From JASFJH01 sp050117725 (GTDB lineage: Bacteria; Pseudomonadota; Gammaproteobacteria; AKS1): 5,367 nt of DNA. The DNA lies in assembly GCA_050117725.1 (NCBI GenBank), contig JASFME010000159.1:1-5367 (forward strand). Reading direction: 5' to 3'. This document shows positions 1 through 5,001 of this stretch, one piece after another. A program made the position numbers and the translations under genes. The first letter of the stretch is position 1. Each line of letters begins with the position of its first letter. Below the pieces are notes generated by a model. It saw only the letters and a program-made list of their open reading frames with translations, had not been told where the DNA came from and searched no databases.

Positions 1-366
1 GACAGTTACCGGGTTCGTCCGTTGTTTCTTATGGCGCCGGTGGTGCGGCAGCTCTGTAATCGTCGCCAGACGCTCGGGCCGGGTGACAAGCTCACCCTGC
101 ACTACAGTTACCGGCCTGACTATGCGACACCGCATGCCGACCTGTTGGCAGCCCGCAGCCTTATTCACAGCAAGATCCAGGCAAAGGAGGAAATGCCGGG
201 CAGTGCCGAGGAGTTTCCCCACACGCGCGATGAAGTCGAGACGGCCGCGCTGGTTGAACGCCTGTCCTATGCCGACTGCAAGGCACTCTACGCACAGGTC
301 AAGCATACGACCACAAGGGAGGCACGGGCGATTGTGCGGAATTACCTCGACAGGCAGACAACCTGA
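1..366 (+). CDS. Unrecognised protein, C-terminal part only (5' end outside window)
   Basis: The frame is open from the first base and ends at TGA 364-366, giving 121 visible residues, so the true start is probably upstream of the window. A TTG at 22 is in frame but has no convincing Shine-Dalgarno and is unlikely to be the real start. I do not recognise the family. The visible part is soluble-looking, rich in Arg, Ala and charged residues, with two cysteines (one in RQLCNRR, one in ADCKAL), no membrane segment and no obvious catalytic motif. The last 60 residues look helical, as in a C-terminal helical domain. It converges on amrS with a 7-bp gap, and its last codons (Arg-Gln-Thr-Thr-stop) form one arm of the hairpin at 353-387. 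That this is a real gene is inferred from the long open frame and from its stop falling exactly at the hairpin; its function is unknown. Confidence 0.6.
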   Translation, partial: DSYRVRPLFLMAPVVRQLCNRRQTLGPGDKLTLHYSYRPDYATPHADLLAARSLIHSKIQAKEEMPGSAEEFPHTRDEVETAALVERLSYADCKALYAQVKHTTTREARAIVRNYLDRQTT

Positions 367-387
367 AGCAGCATCAGGTTGTCTGCC
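353..387. terminator. Perfect 14-bp hairpin shared by two convergent genes
   Basis: GGCAGACAACCTGA (353-366) and its exact reverse complement TCAGGTTGTCTGCC (374-387) flank a 7-nt loop, AGCAGCA. The stop codon of the left gene (364-366) and that of amrS (374-376 on the other strand) are the innermost bases of the two arms. The position between convergent genes suggests a bidirectional terminator. No T-run follows the stem on either side, so it does not match the classical intrinsic type. It might instead block read-through, stabilise both 3' ends, or work with Rho. The hairpin is seen directly; its role is inferred. Confidence 0.6.
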
Positions 388-1492
388 GGGAGAGTGTCGC
401 GCTCATGCCTATGCCATCGATCTTTGCACCACAGTCGGGGCAACAATCATTGCGGATCCGGTTTTCGCGCACAAAGAAACCATACCGCTTGATGAGCAGT
501 GCCTGGCAGGCATAACAATACGTGTTCTCGCCGCCCTCACCCGGCACATTTCCTTCGTAAACGTAGCGCAGGCCGGCGGCAAAACCGATCTTGCGCGCCC
601 GCCGCAGCGTGGCCAGCGGTGTCGGCGAGCGATCCAGCATCTTGTAGGCAGGATAATACTGGGTGACATGCCACGGGATCTCCTCCCCCACAGAACAGAT
701 GAACTCCGCGATCTGCGCCAGCTCCTCGTCGGAATCATTTACCCCCGGGATCACGAGCGTCGTGATCTCCAGCCAAACGCCCAGCTCGTGATACAGGCGG
801 ATCGCGTCAAGCACCGGCTGCAGGCGGGCACGACTGATGTGCCGGTAGCTTTCTTCCCTGAAAAATTTCAGATCGATATTCGCGCCATCGAGCACAGTGG
901 CCAGTTCGCGCAACGGTGCTTCACTGATGAAGCCATTGCTGACAAAATTGTTCTTCAGTCCCCGCTCGCGTGCCAGCACTGCCGTATCATAGGCCAGTTC
1001 GTAGAATATCGTCGGCTCGGTAAAGGTATATGATATAGATTCGCAACCGGTCGCAAGTGCGGCTTCCACCAGCAGCGCCGGGGTAACCTGCTCACCGGGG
1101 ATCCGCTCGTCCATTGCCTCCAACTGGGGACAGACAGGCTCTCGCATTTGCGTCTCTGCCGGATTGATATGCCCGGGCAGGTGTTCCTTCGGCCATTGCG
1201 AGATATGCCAGTTCTGGCAGAAACTGCAACGCATATTACAGCCCACCGTCGATATCGAGTAGGCGCTGGATCCGGGAAGAAAATGAAACAGCGGTTTCTT
1301 CTCAATCGGGTTGATCTCGCGGGCAACGACCTTGTCATAGACGAGGGTGTAAAGCTTGCCGCCATAGTTATAGCGCACCCCGCAGGCGCCGCGCGCCCCC
1401 TCCGGTATGTGACAGTCGTGCGGGCACAACGTGCACAATACCTTGCCCTCAGCCAGGGCTTCGTAAAAACGCGCCTCGTGCAGTTCTGTCAT
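374..1492 (-). CDS. amrS: AmmeMemoRadiSam system radical SAM enzyme (AmrS)
   Basis: A complete 372-residue radical SAM protein related to pyruvate-formate-lyase-activating enzymes. Its N-terminus has a cysteine cluster (C20, C23, C27, C37) followed by GVR. The radical SAM motif is C85-x3-C89-x2-C92 in GCNMRCSFCQNW, which holds the 4Fe-4S cluster that cleaves SAM. YTFTEPTIFYE (155-165), VSNGFI (184-189) and NIDLKF (205-210) are typical barrel strands. A zinc-ribbon-like tail carries C326, C329, C351 and C354. Length and domain order are normal for AmrS. Its usual partners are an AMMECR1-like protein (AmrA) and a Memo-like protein (AmrB); neither is in the window, and the substrate of the family is poorly known. 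I chose ATG at 1492 because AAAGG lies 9 nt upstream; a GTG at 1498 (two residues longer) is also possible, and a TAA just upstream rules out a longer start. The short frame at 1489-1554 ends across this ATG. Confidence 0.93.
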   Translation of the reverse strand: MTELHEARFYEALAEGKVLCTLCPHDCHIPEGARGACGVRYNYGGKLYTLVYDKVVAREINPIEKKPLFHFLPGSSAYSISTVGCNMRCSFCQNWHISQWPKEHLPGHINPAETQMREPVCPQLEAMDERIPGEQVTPALLVEAALATGCESISYTFTEPTIFYELAYDTAVLARERGLKNNFVSNGFISEAPLRELATVLDGANIDLKFFREESYRHISRARLQPVLDAIRLYHELGVWLEITTLVIPGVNDSDEELAQIAEFICSVGEEIPWHVTQYYPAYKMLDRSPTPLATLRRARKIGFAAGLRYVYEGNVPGEGGENTYCYACQALLIKRYGFFVRENRIRNDCCPDCGAKIDGIGMSATLSRQTT

Positions 1493-1554
1493 AAACACCC
1501 GCCTTTAAGAAAAGGACGCTGACCGGGCAGTGCCGTTTTCTTGCACATCATCAT
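1489..1554 (-). CDS. Possible 21-codon leader ORF translationally coupled to amrS
   Basis: On the minus strand a strong Shine-Dalgarno (AAGGAG, 1562-1557) precedes three consecutive in-frame ATG codons (1554, 1551, 1548), with spacers of 2, 5 and 8 nt, so the second or third is the likelier start. The peptide begins MMMCKK, ends KGGCL and has two cysteines and several basic residues. Its TGA (1491-1489) overlaps the amrS ATG as ATGA, the classical arrangement for translational coupling or reinitiation. Its 3' half covers the hairpin holding the amrS Shine-Dalgarno. The frame differs from amrS, so it is not a missed amrS N-terminus. The peptide itself matches nothing I know and may matter only by being translated. 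The signals are seen directly; translation is inferred. Confidence 0.38.
   Translation of the reverse strand: MMMCKKTALPGQRPFLKGGCL
1502..1515 (-). promoter_or_regulatory. Small hairpin covering the amrS Shine-Dalgarno
   Basis: In the minus-strand transcript CCTTT (1515-1511), loop TCTT, then AAAGG (1506-1502) form a 5-bp stem with a tetraloop. AAAGG is the best Shine-Dalgarno for amrS, 9 nt before its ATG. The hairpin would hide that site unless a ribosome on the upstream short frame opens it. With only two G-C pairs the stem is weak, so the regulatory role is tentative. Confidence 0.3.
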
Positions 1555-1589
1555 TACTCCTTCCCGGCACGATAGCTTATATTAAGGAC

Positions 1590-1595
1590 AAGGAG
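1590..1595 (+). promoter_or_regulatory. Shine-Dalgarno fixing the TTG start of the acetyltransferase
   Basis: AAGGAG lies 10 nt before TTG at 1606. The first in-frame ATG (1669) would cut into the first strand of the GNAT fold, just before the DLPAV helix, and has no comparable site upstream. This supports initiation at TTG. Confidence 0.6.
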
Positions 1596-1605
1596 ATACC
1601 CACTA

Positions 1606-2091
1606 TTGCGCCAGACAAAGACTGTACAAACACCTATCGAACTGCCGGGACATCTGCGGCTGCATCCTATGCATGTATCTGATCTGCCCGCGGTGTATAT
1701 GCTGGAGAGACGCTGCCAGCCGGATCCGTGGCCACCATGGTTCTTGCGCAGGCTGTTGCGCCAGGGCGCGAGTTGCTGGGTGCTGGAAGATAATGGTGAG
1801 ATCGTGGGTTTTGGTGTCGTCAGCATGATCAAACATTGGGCCCACATCATGAACATGTGTGTTGCCCCCGGCTACCGACGTCGTGGCCTGGGACGGCGGC
1901 TCCTCCTTCACCTGCTGACTATGGCCAAACTTCTGCATGCCCACCACGCCTGGCTCGAGGTGCGACCGACCAACCGGCCCGCTATATTGCTGTACCGCAA
2001 CACGGGCTTCCGCAAGAAACATATCCGTAAGGACTATTACCATTCGCGTCGTGGCCGCCAGAACGCTATCGTCATGGCACGGCGGTTATAA
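1606..2091 (+). CDS. rimI: GNAT N-acetyltransferase, RimI-like (protein N-terminal alanine acetyltransferase family)
   Basis: A complete 161-residue single-domain GNAT protein. RimI acetylates the N-terminal alanine of ribosomal protein bS18 in the cytoplasm using acetyl-CoA. Matching features in order: the first strand and helix LRLHPMHVSDLPAV (17-30), PW at 41-42 as in RimI, the acetyl-CoA loop R91-R-R-G94-L-G96, the putative general base E118 in WLEVRPTN, N123, Y130 in LLYRNTGF as putative general acid, and a RimI-like tail with YY at 144-145 followed by AIVM. It is about 12 residues longer at the N-terminus than typical RimI. The usual acidic pair in the tail (GRED-AxxM) reads GRQN here. 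It starts with TTG, supported by the Shine-Dalgarno at 1590-1595, and runs divergently from amrS. It is not beside tsaB, a common rimI neighbour, so a RimI paralogue with another substrate is possible; the GNAT fold itself is near certain. Confidence 0.85.
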   Translation: MRQTKTVQTPIELPGHLRLHPMHVSDLPAVYMLERRCQPDPWPPWFLRRLLRQGASCWVLEDNGEIVGFGVVSMIKHWAHIMNMCVAPGYRRRGLGRRLLLHLLTMAKLLHAHHAWLEVRPTNRPAILLYRNTGFRKKHIRKDYYHSRRGRQNAIVMARRL

Positions 2092-2116
2092 GCCTGCGTC
2101 GTCTCGTTGAAGCCAT

Positions 2117-2142
2117 TTTGACTTGTTGTTTAGCGAGTCAAA
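2117..2142. terminator. Weak inverted repeat between convergent genes, possible terminator
   Basis: TTTGACT (2117-2123) and AGTCAAA (2136-2142) are reverse complements. In the plus-strand RNA, G-U and further pairs could extend the stem to about 11 pairs around a GUUU loop. It sits 26 bp after the acetyltransferase stop and covers the last codons and stop of the minus-strand gene. No clear T-run follows in either direction, so termination here is only suggested by position. Confidence 0.25.
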
Positions 2143-2417
2143 TCATAAAGATTACGTATCTGATCAGCCAGATCCGTCGCTTCATCATCGGTCATCGTTT
2201 CGACCGACATATCAATCGTATCTTTATCCCCAGCCGCCTCCACCCTGGTAAGTTCATCATTAATGGCTTCCAGCCTGTATAGCATTTCATCACTGAGCCC
2301 TTCCGGCCCGATATATTGCACTTCAGTCCGATAGGCACTGGCGAGGCGTTCCTGAATGCTGCCCGGGCTATCGAGAATCATCACAGCCTGTTTCAATTGC
2401 TCGTGAGTGGAAGCCAT
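2130..2417 (-). CDS. Small acidic protein of unknown function (95 aa)
   Basis: A complete gene starting at ATG 2417 with GGAG (2428-2425) 7 nt upstream and ending at TAA. The product is rich in Asp and Glu, has no cysteine, no signal peptide and no membrane segment, and appears mostly helical: helices near residues 4-15, 19-30, 42-60 and 76-92, separated by turns containing Pro-Gly or Gly-Asp. IGPEGLSDEMLYRLEAINDEL (36-56) looks like the best-structured part. I do not recognise the family. It lies 74 bp downstream of the Cys/His-rich small gene on the same strand, so the two may be co-transcribed. The good ribosome-binding site and normal composition support a real gene; the function is unknown. 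A cytoplasmic helical-bundle protein is a fair guess. Confidence 0.65.
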   Translation of the reverse strand: MASTHEQLKQAVMILDSPGSIQERLASAYRTEVQYIGPEGLSDEMLYRLEAINDELTRVEAAGDKDTIDMSVETMTDDEATDLADQIRNLYDLTR

Positions 2418-2491
2418 CTCTTATCTCCATTTTTCTCGCACATGTATGACATATTCAACAGGGTCAGACGCAGCTATCCCTGTTTTGTTGG

Positions 2492-2677
2492 CTAGTCAGG
2501 GCAGAAACAGACCGTCGTTTGCCCCCAGTCCGGGTGCTCCGCACTGCCGTGCGCCAAACACGCCTGGCGCGCCTCCTCAATCGTCTCGCCATAGAAGTGC
2601 TCATGGCAGACACGGCAACGACAGAATTTGGGTTCCTTCTTTATATAATGCGTTGCCTGCGGTTCCGTGTCATTCAT
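2492..2677 (-). CDS. Small Cys/His-rich protein, probably zinc-binding (61 aa)
   Basis: I start this at ATG 2677, which has GGAG (2687-2684) 6 nt upstream; a TTG at 2704 would add nine residues but lacks a good site. The protein has C19-x-C21-x2-C24, then H25 and H27, C40-x2-H43, H48, and C57-x-C59 near the end. C21-x2-C24-x15-C40-x2-H43 has the spacing of a small zinc finger or ribbon with a helix (ETIEEARQACLAH) carrying the second ligand pair. The distal C57-x-C59 could join a second metal site. There is no signal peptide or membrane segment, so it is probably cytoplasmic. It may be the first gene of a two-gene unit with the acidic 95-residue protein. I cannot name the family; metal binding is inferred from residue spacing alone. 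Confidence 0.6.
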   Translation of the reverse strand: MNDTEPQATHYIKKEPKFCRCRVCHEHFYGETIEEARQACLAHGSAEHPDWGQTTVCFCPD

Positions 2678-2811
2678 GGGCCTCTCCGATTCTCCGCTAC
2701 TCAACCGCTGATTTCAAAAAGACGTACCGTCCTGGCACAGGCGTGACAGGTGTTTACCCCATTGGAACAGGGTTATTTCCCGGTTGACCGTATTCAGGCC
2801 GCTGCACACGA

Positions 2812-2825
2812 TGTCAGGCCTGACA
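2812..2825. promoter_or_regulatory. Perfect 14-bp palindrome, operator-like
   Basis: TGTCAGGCCTGACA is a perfect inverted repeat with no spacer, as expected for a dimeric repressor or activator site. The half-site TCAGGCC recurs in direct orientation at 2794-2800, 20 bp (close to two helical turns) before the copy at 2814-2820. It lies about 180 bp before ftsH and 135 bp before the minus-strand small gene. I cannot assign the regulator. As RNA it would form only a 5-bp stem with a GGCC loop and no T-run, so a DNA-binding site fits better than a terminator. Confidence 0.4.
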
Positions 2826-2830
2826 AAAAT

Positions 2831-2899
2831 GATACTACTCCGTTCACCCCTGCCAGGCATCCCCATTAACGAAGTAGTGAGAGCAGGCTGAGTAGTATC
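2831..2899. repeat. 10-bp perfect inverted repeat enclosing a second short stem
   Basis: GATACTACTC (2831-2840) and GAGTAGTATC (2890-2899) are exact reverse complements separated by 49 bp. Inside, CCTGC (2849-2853) can pair with GCAGG (2883-2887), so a transcript could fold into a long two-part stem-loop of about 69 nt. It starts 5 bp after the palindrome. Role unknown: a paired operator, a structured leader, or the remnant of a small repetitive element are all possible. Confidence 0.45.
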
Positions 2900-3004
2900 C
2901 AGCTTCCCTTGCCCTGCGCTCGTCATGTGTAGCCGGGTGGCAGAACAATCGTGCAGGATCAGTTATCATCAAAGTATGGTTAGTTTCGATATGGTTGTTA
3001 CCCG

Positions 3005-4900
3005 ATGAACCAGACACCTGAACCTGAACAGCGCAAGCGTTACCCCGACTGGCTCATTTATGTGCTGATCGGCCTTGTCATGGCAATCGGCTACTTCTGG
3101 TATGCCGGCCCGCCAGAACAACCGGTCAGCCTGTCGATTCCGTACAGCCAGTTCAAGAAACTTGTGGATCAAAACGAGGTGATGGAGGTCCTGATAACAG
3201 GCTCCGAAGTCGAGGGCACATTACGTGGCCCGATGTCAATCGGCCCTCTGGGCGAAACAGCTACACAATTCCGCACACGCGTACCGGATTTTGGTGACGA
3301 AAAGCTGCTTCCCGCCCTCGAGGAGCACAACGTAAAAGTCAGCATTGGCAAAGAACGCGAGGAGCAGACCTTCCCGACCATCCTGCTGGCGCTGTTGCCC
3401 TGGATCATGCTCATCGTTTTTTTCTATTTCATCTATCAGCGTACCGCCAAGACGCTGGGCGGTCGCTTTGGCAAGTCCGGTGACCTGAAAGCATTCCTTG
3501 AATCCCCTGCCAAAGAAGCCGGTGTTCCTGAGGTCACTTTCGAGGACGTCGCCGGACAGGAGAATGCCAAACGGGAAGTCGCTGAGCTGGTCGCCTTTCT
3601 CAAAAACCCGGAACAGTTTCGCAAGCTCGGTGCGGAAGTCCCGCGCGGGGTCCTGTTAATGGGTGCCCCGGGTACGGGCAAGACCCTGCTGGCCAGGGCC
3701 CTCGCCGGTGAAGCCGGCGTGCCCTTCTTTTCCATTTCCGGCTCCGAATTTATCGAGGTGTTTGTCGGGGTCGGCGCCTCCCGCGTACGCAATCTGTTCG
3801 TCGCGGCAAAAAAACGGGCCCCCAGCATCATCTTTATCGATGAACTGGATAGCGTGGGCCGTACGCGCGGTACCGGCCTCGGTGGCGGTCATGATGAACG
3901 CGAGCAAACCCTGAACCAGATCCTCGCCGAACTGGATGGCTTTACCGGTCGCGAAAACGTCATTGTGCTGGCGGCCACCAACCGCCCGGATGTCCTGGAC
4001 CCTGCCCTGCTTCGCCCCGGCCGTTTTGATCGCCATGTCATGCTCGACCTGCCCGATCATAAAGACCGCGTTGCTATTCTCAAGGTCCACACCCGCAAGG
4101 TGCCCGTGGCGGAAGATGTCGATCTGGACAAAATCGCTGCAGGTACGCCCGGCTTTTCCGGTGCCGATATCAAAAACCTTGTCAACGAAGCTGCCATGCT
4201 CGCGGCGCGTCTGCAGCGTGAAGAAGTACTGATGCAGGACTTTGACGAAGCCCGCGACAAACTGTTAATGGGATCTGTACGCACACTCGCCATTCAACCC
4301 GAGGAACGTCACCGCCTGGCTGTACACGAGGCAGGCCACACACTGATCGCTTATTACGTACCGCATGCCGATCCGTTGTACAAGGTCTCGATCATTCCCC
4401 GTGGCCGCACACTGGGCGGGACGCAACAGTTACCGGAACAGGAACGCCACACCCTGCCCGAAGAGTACCTGCGTGATCGACTGGCCGTTATCCTGGGTGG
4501 CCGTAGCGCGGAAAGAGAGTTACTCGATTCGGTGAGTTCCGGGGCAGATGATGATATCCACCAGGCCACCAACCTGGCGCGCGCGATGGTCAGCCGTTGG
4601 GGCATGTCCAGTGAGGTGGGCCCCGTGGATCTTCGCGAGAGTGAAGAGCATCCGTTTCTTGGGCGCGAAATCGCCCAGCCACGACGTTACAGTGAACACT
4701 CTGCGCAGGTCGTCGACAAGGCAGTACATGACCTGCTGCTGGAGGCAGAACAGCAGGCTGTGCAAATTATTCAAAAGCATCGCGGTCAGCTTGAACAACT
4801 GATCAAGCTTCTCGAAGAAAAAGAGACCCTGCACCGTGAAGACATTGAGAGTTGTCTTGGCCCAATGGCCAGCAAAGACTCTTTGAAAAGTATTTCCTGA
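3005..4900 (+). CDS. ftsH: ATP-dependent zinc metalloprotease FtsH (probable accessory paralogue)
   Basis: A complete 631-residue inner-membrane AAA+ protease, which as a hexamer extracts and degrades damaged or unassembled membrane proteins and some regulators in the cytoplasm. In order: a hydrophilic N-terminal tail (1-15), membrane helix 1 (about 16-33), a periplasmic domain (34-122), membrane helix 2 (about 123-144), and the AAA+ domain. The latter has Walker A GAPGTGKT (220-227), pore loop FIEVFVG (249-255), Walker B IIFIDELD (275-282) and the second region of homology (319-343, Arg fingers near R337-R343). The zinc protease domain has H441-E442-x2-H445, with D517 in GADDDI as likely third ligand. 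A C-terminal helix (about 565-605) may be coiled coil. All catalytic residues are present. Differences from housekeeping FtsH are Ala for Pro in Walker A and the long N-terminal tail. Neither rlmE nor folP flanks it, so a second FtsH is likely. ATG 3005 is the first possible start after an in-frame TAG, yet lacks a good Shine-Dalgarno. Confidence 0.96.
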   Translation: MNQTPEPEQRKRYPDWLIYVLIGLVMAIGYFWYAGPPEQPVSLSIPYSQFKKLVDQNEVMEVLITGSEVEGTLRGPMSIGPLGETATQFRTRVPDFGDEKLLPALEEHNVKVSIGKEREEQTFPTILLALLPWIMLIVFFYFIYQRTAKTLGGRFGKSGDLKAFLESPAKEAGVPEVTFEDVAGQENAKREVAELVAFLKNPEQFRKLGAEVPRGVLLMGAPGTGKTLLARALAGEAGVPFFSISGSEFIEVFVGVGASRVRNLFVAAKKRAPSIIFIDELDSVGRTRGTGLGGGHDEREQTLNQILAELDGFTGRENVIVLAATNRPDVLDPALLRPGRFDRHVMLDLPDHKDRVAILKVHTRKVPVAEDVDLDKIAAGTPGFSGADIKNLVNEAAMLAARLQREEVLMQDFDEARDKLLMGSVRTLAIQPEERHRLAVHEAGHTLIAYYVPHADPLYKVSIIPRGRTLGGTQQLPEQERHTLPEEYLRDRLAVILGGRSAERELLDSVSSGADDDIHQATNLARAMVSRWGMSSEVGPVDLRESEEHPFLGREIAQPRRYSEHSAQVVDKAVHDLLLEAEQQAVQIIQKHRGQLEQLIKLLEEKETLHREDIESCLGPMASKDSLKSIS

Positions 4901-4991
4901 AAATAACAGCTGCATCAAGCGATCAATGCTTATCATGAAAACCGTTTTATTATATTAAGGAGTATATGTCTCTACAGGGAGCCATAGCCCT
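4901..4991 (+). promoter_or_regulatory. ftsH-pcm intergenic leader with two ribosome-binding sites
   Basis: The 91-bp gap has no strong terminator. TATATT at 4951-4956 could be a -10 box, with TTATCA (4930-4935) as a poor -35 at a 15-bp spacer, so a separate pcm promoter is possible but not secure. Two Shine-Dalgarno-like sites follow. AAGGAG (4957-4962) lies 3 nt before ATG 4966 of a short frame. AGGGAG (4976-4981) lies 10 nt before the pcm ATG; its AGGG can pair with CCCT (4988-4991). Confidence 0.35.
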
Positions 4992-5001
4992 ATGCTGCTG
5001 A
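4966..5001 (+). CDS. Possible 11-codon leader ORF overlapping the pcm start
   Basis: ATG 4966 follows AAGGAG by 3 nt and the frame runs 11 codons (MSLQGAIALCC) to TGA 4999-5001, ending 10 bp inside pcm in another reading frame. It covers the pcm Shine-Dalgarno, so its translation could affect pcm initiation. The spacing is tighter than ideal and the frame is short, so chance is a serious alternative. It resembles the arrangement before amrS. Confidence 0.2.
   Translation: MSLQGAIALCC

Larger units (their letters stand above)
2678..3004. other. Gene-free divergent region between the small-gene pair and ftsH
   Basis: These 327 bp separate two divergent transcription units and should hold promoters for both. 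The one sizeable frame, on the minus strand at 2714-2926, has no Shine-Dalgarno before its ATG, so I do not call it a gene. What stands out is a perfect palindrome (2812-2825), a repeat of its half-site TCAGGCC at 2794-2800, and a 10-bp inverted repeat (2831-2840 and 2890-2899). Before ftsH the DNA becomes AT-rich (about 2961-3000) with TTATCA at 2963 and TATGGT at 2975 and 2990, but none form a well-spaced sigma-70 pair, so I name no promoter. Confidence 0.5.

Noticed and set aside
83..1033. A 316-codon plus-strand open frame, antisense to amrS
   Set aside because: It begins inside the left gene in another frame and runs opposite the clear amrS coding sequence; its translation has no recognisable domain and looks like a composition-driven shadow.
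1578..1583. TATATT as a -10 box for the acetyltransferase
   Set aside because: No acceptable -35 sits 16-18 bp upstream, and the implied start would leave the Shine-Dalgarno at the very end of the transcript.
1603..2043. A 146-codon minus-strand frame opposite the acetyltransferase
   Set aside because: The plus strand has complete GNAT motifs and a good Shine-Dalgarno; the antisense product shows no family features.
2478..2501. CCCTG/CAGGG inverted repeat just after the stop of the 61-residue gene as a terminator
   Set aside because: Only five pairs with a 14-nt loop and no T-run; too weak to call.
2689..2717. TTGAAA-17 bp-GAGAAT on the minus strand as a promoter for the 61-residue gene
   Set aside because: Spacing is good, but transcription would start downstream of or within the Shine-Dalgarno at 2687-2684, so it cannot explain translation of that gene.
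2407..2787. Plus-strand frames of 126 and 75 codons across the small minus-strand genes
   Set aside because: They lie antisense to two genes with better ribosome-binding sites and a conserved-looking Cys/His pattern; the plus-strand products are Pro/Arg-rich and unstructured.
2861..2868. CCCCATTA (and CCCCATTG at 2757) resembling a sigma-32 heat-shock -10 box before ftsH
   Set aside because: Attractive for a protease gene, but no CTTGAA-like -35 lies at the required spacing for either copy.
2714..2926. A 70-codon minus-strand frame in the ftsH upstream region
   Set aside because: No Shine-Dalgarno precedes its ATG, the product has no recognisable motif, and it spans the palindrome and inverted repeat, as non-coding DNA would.
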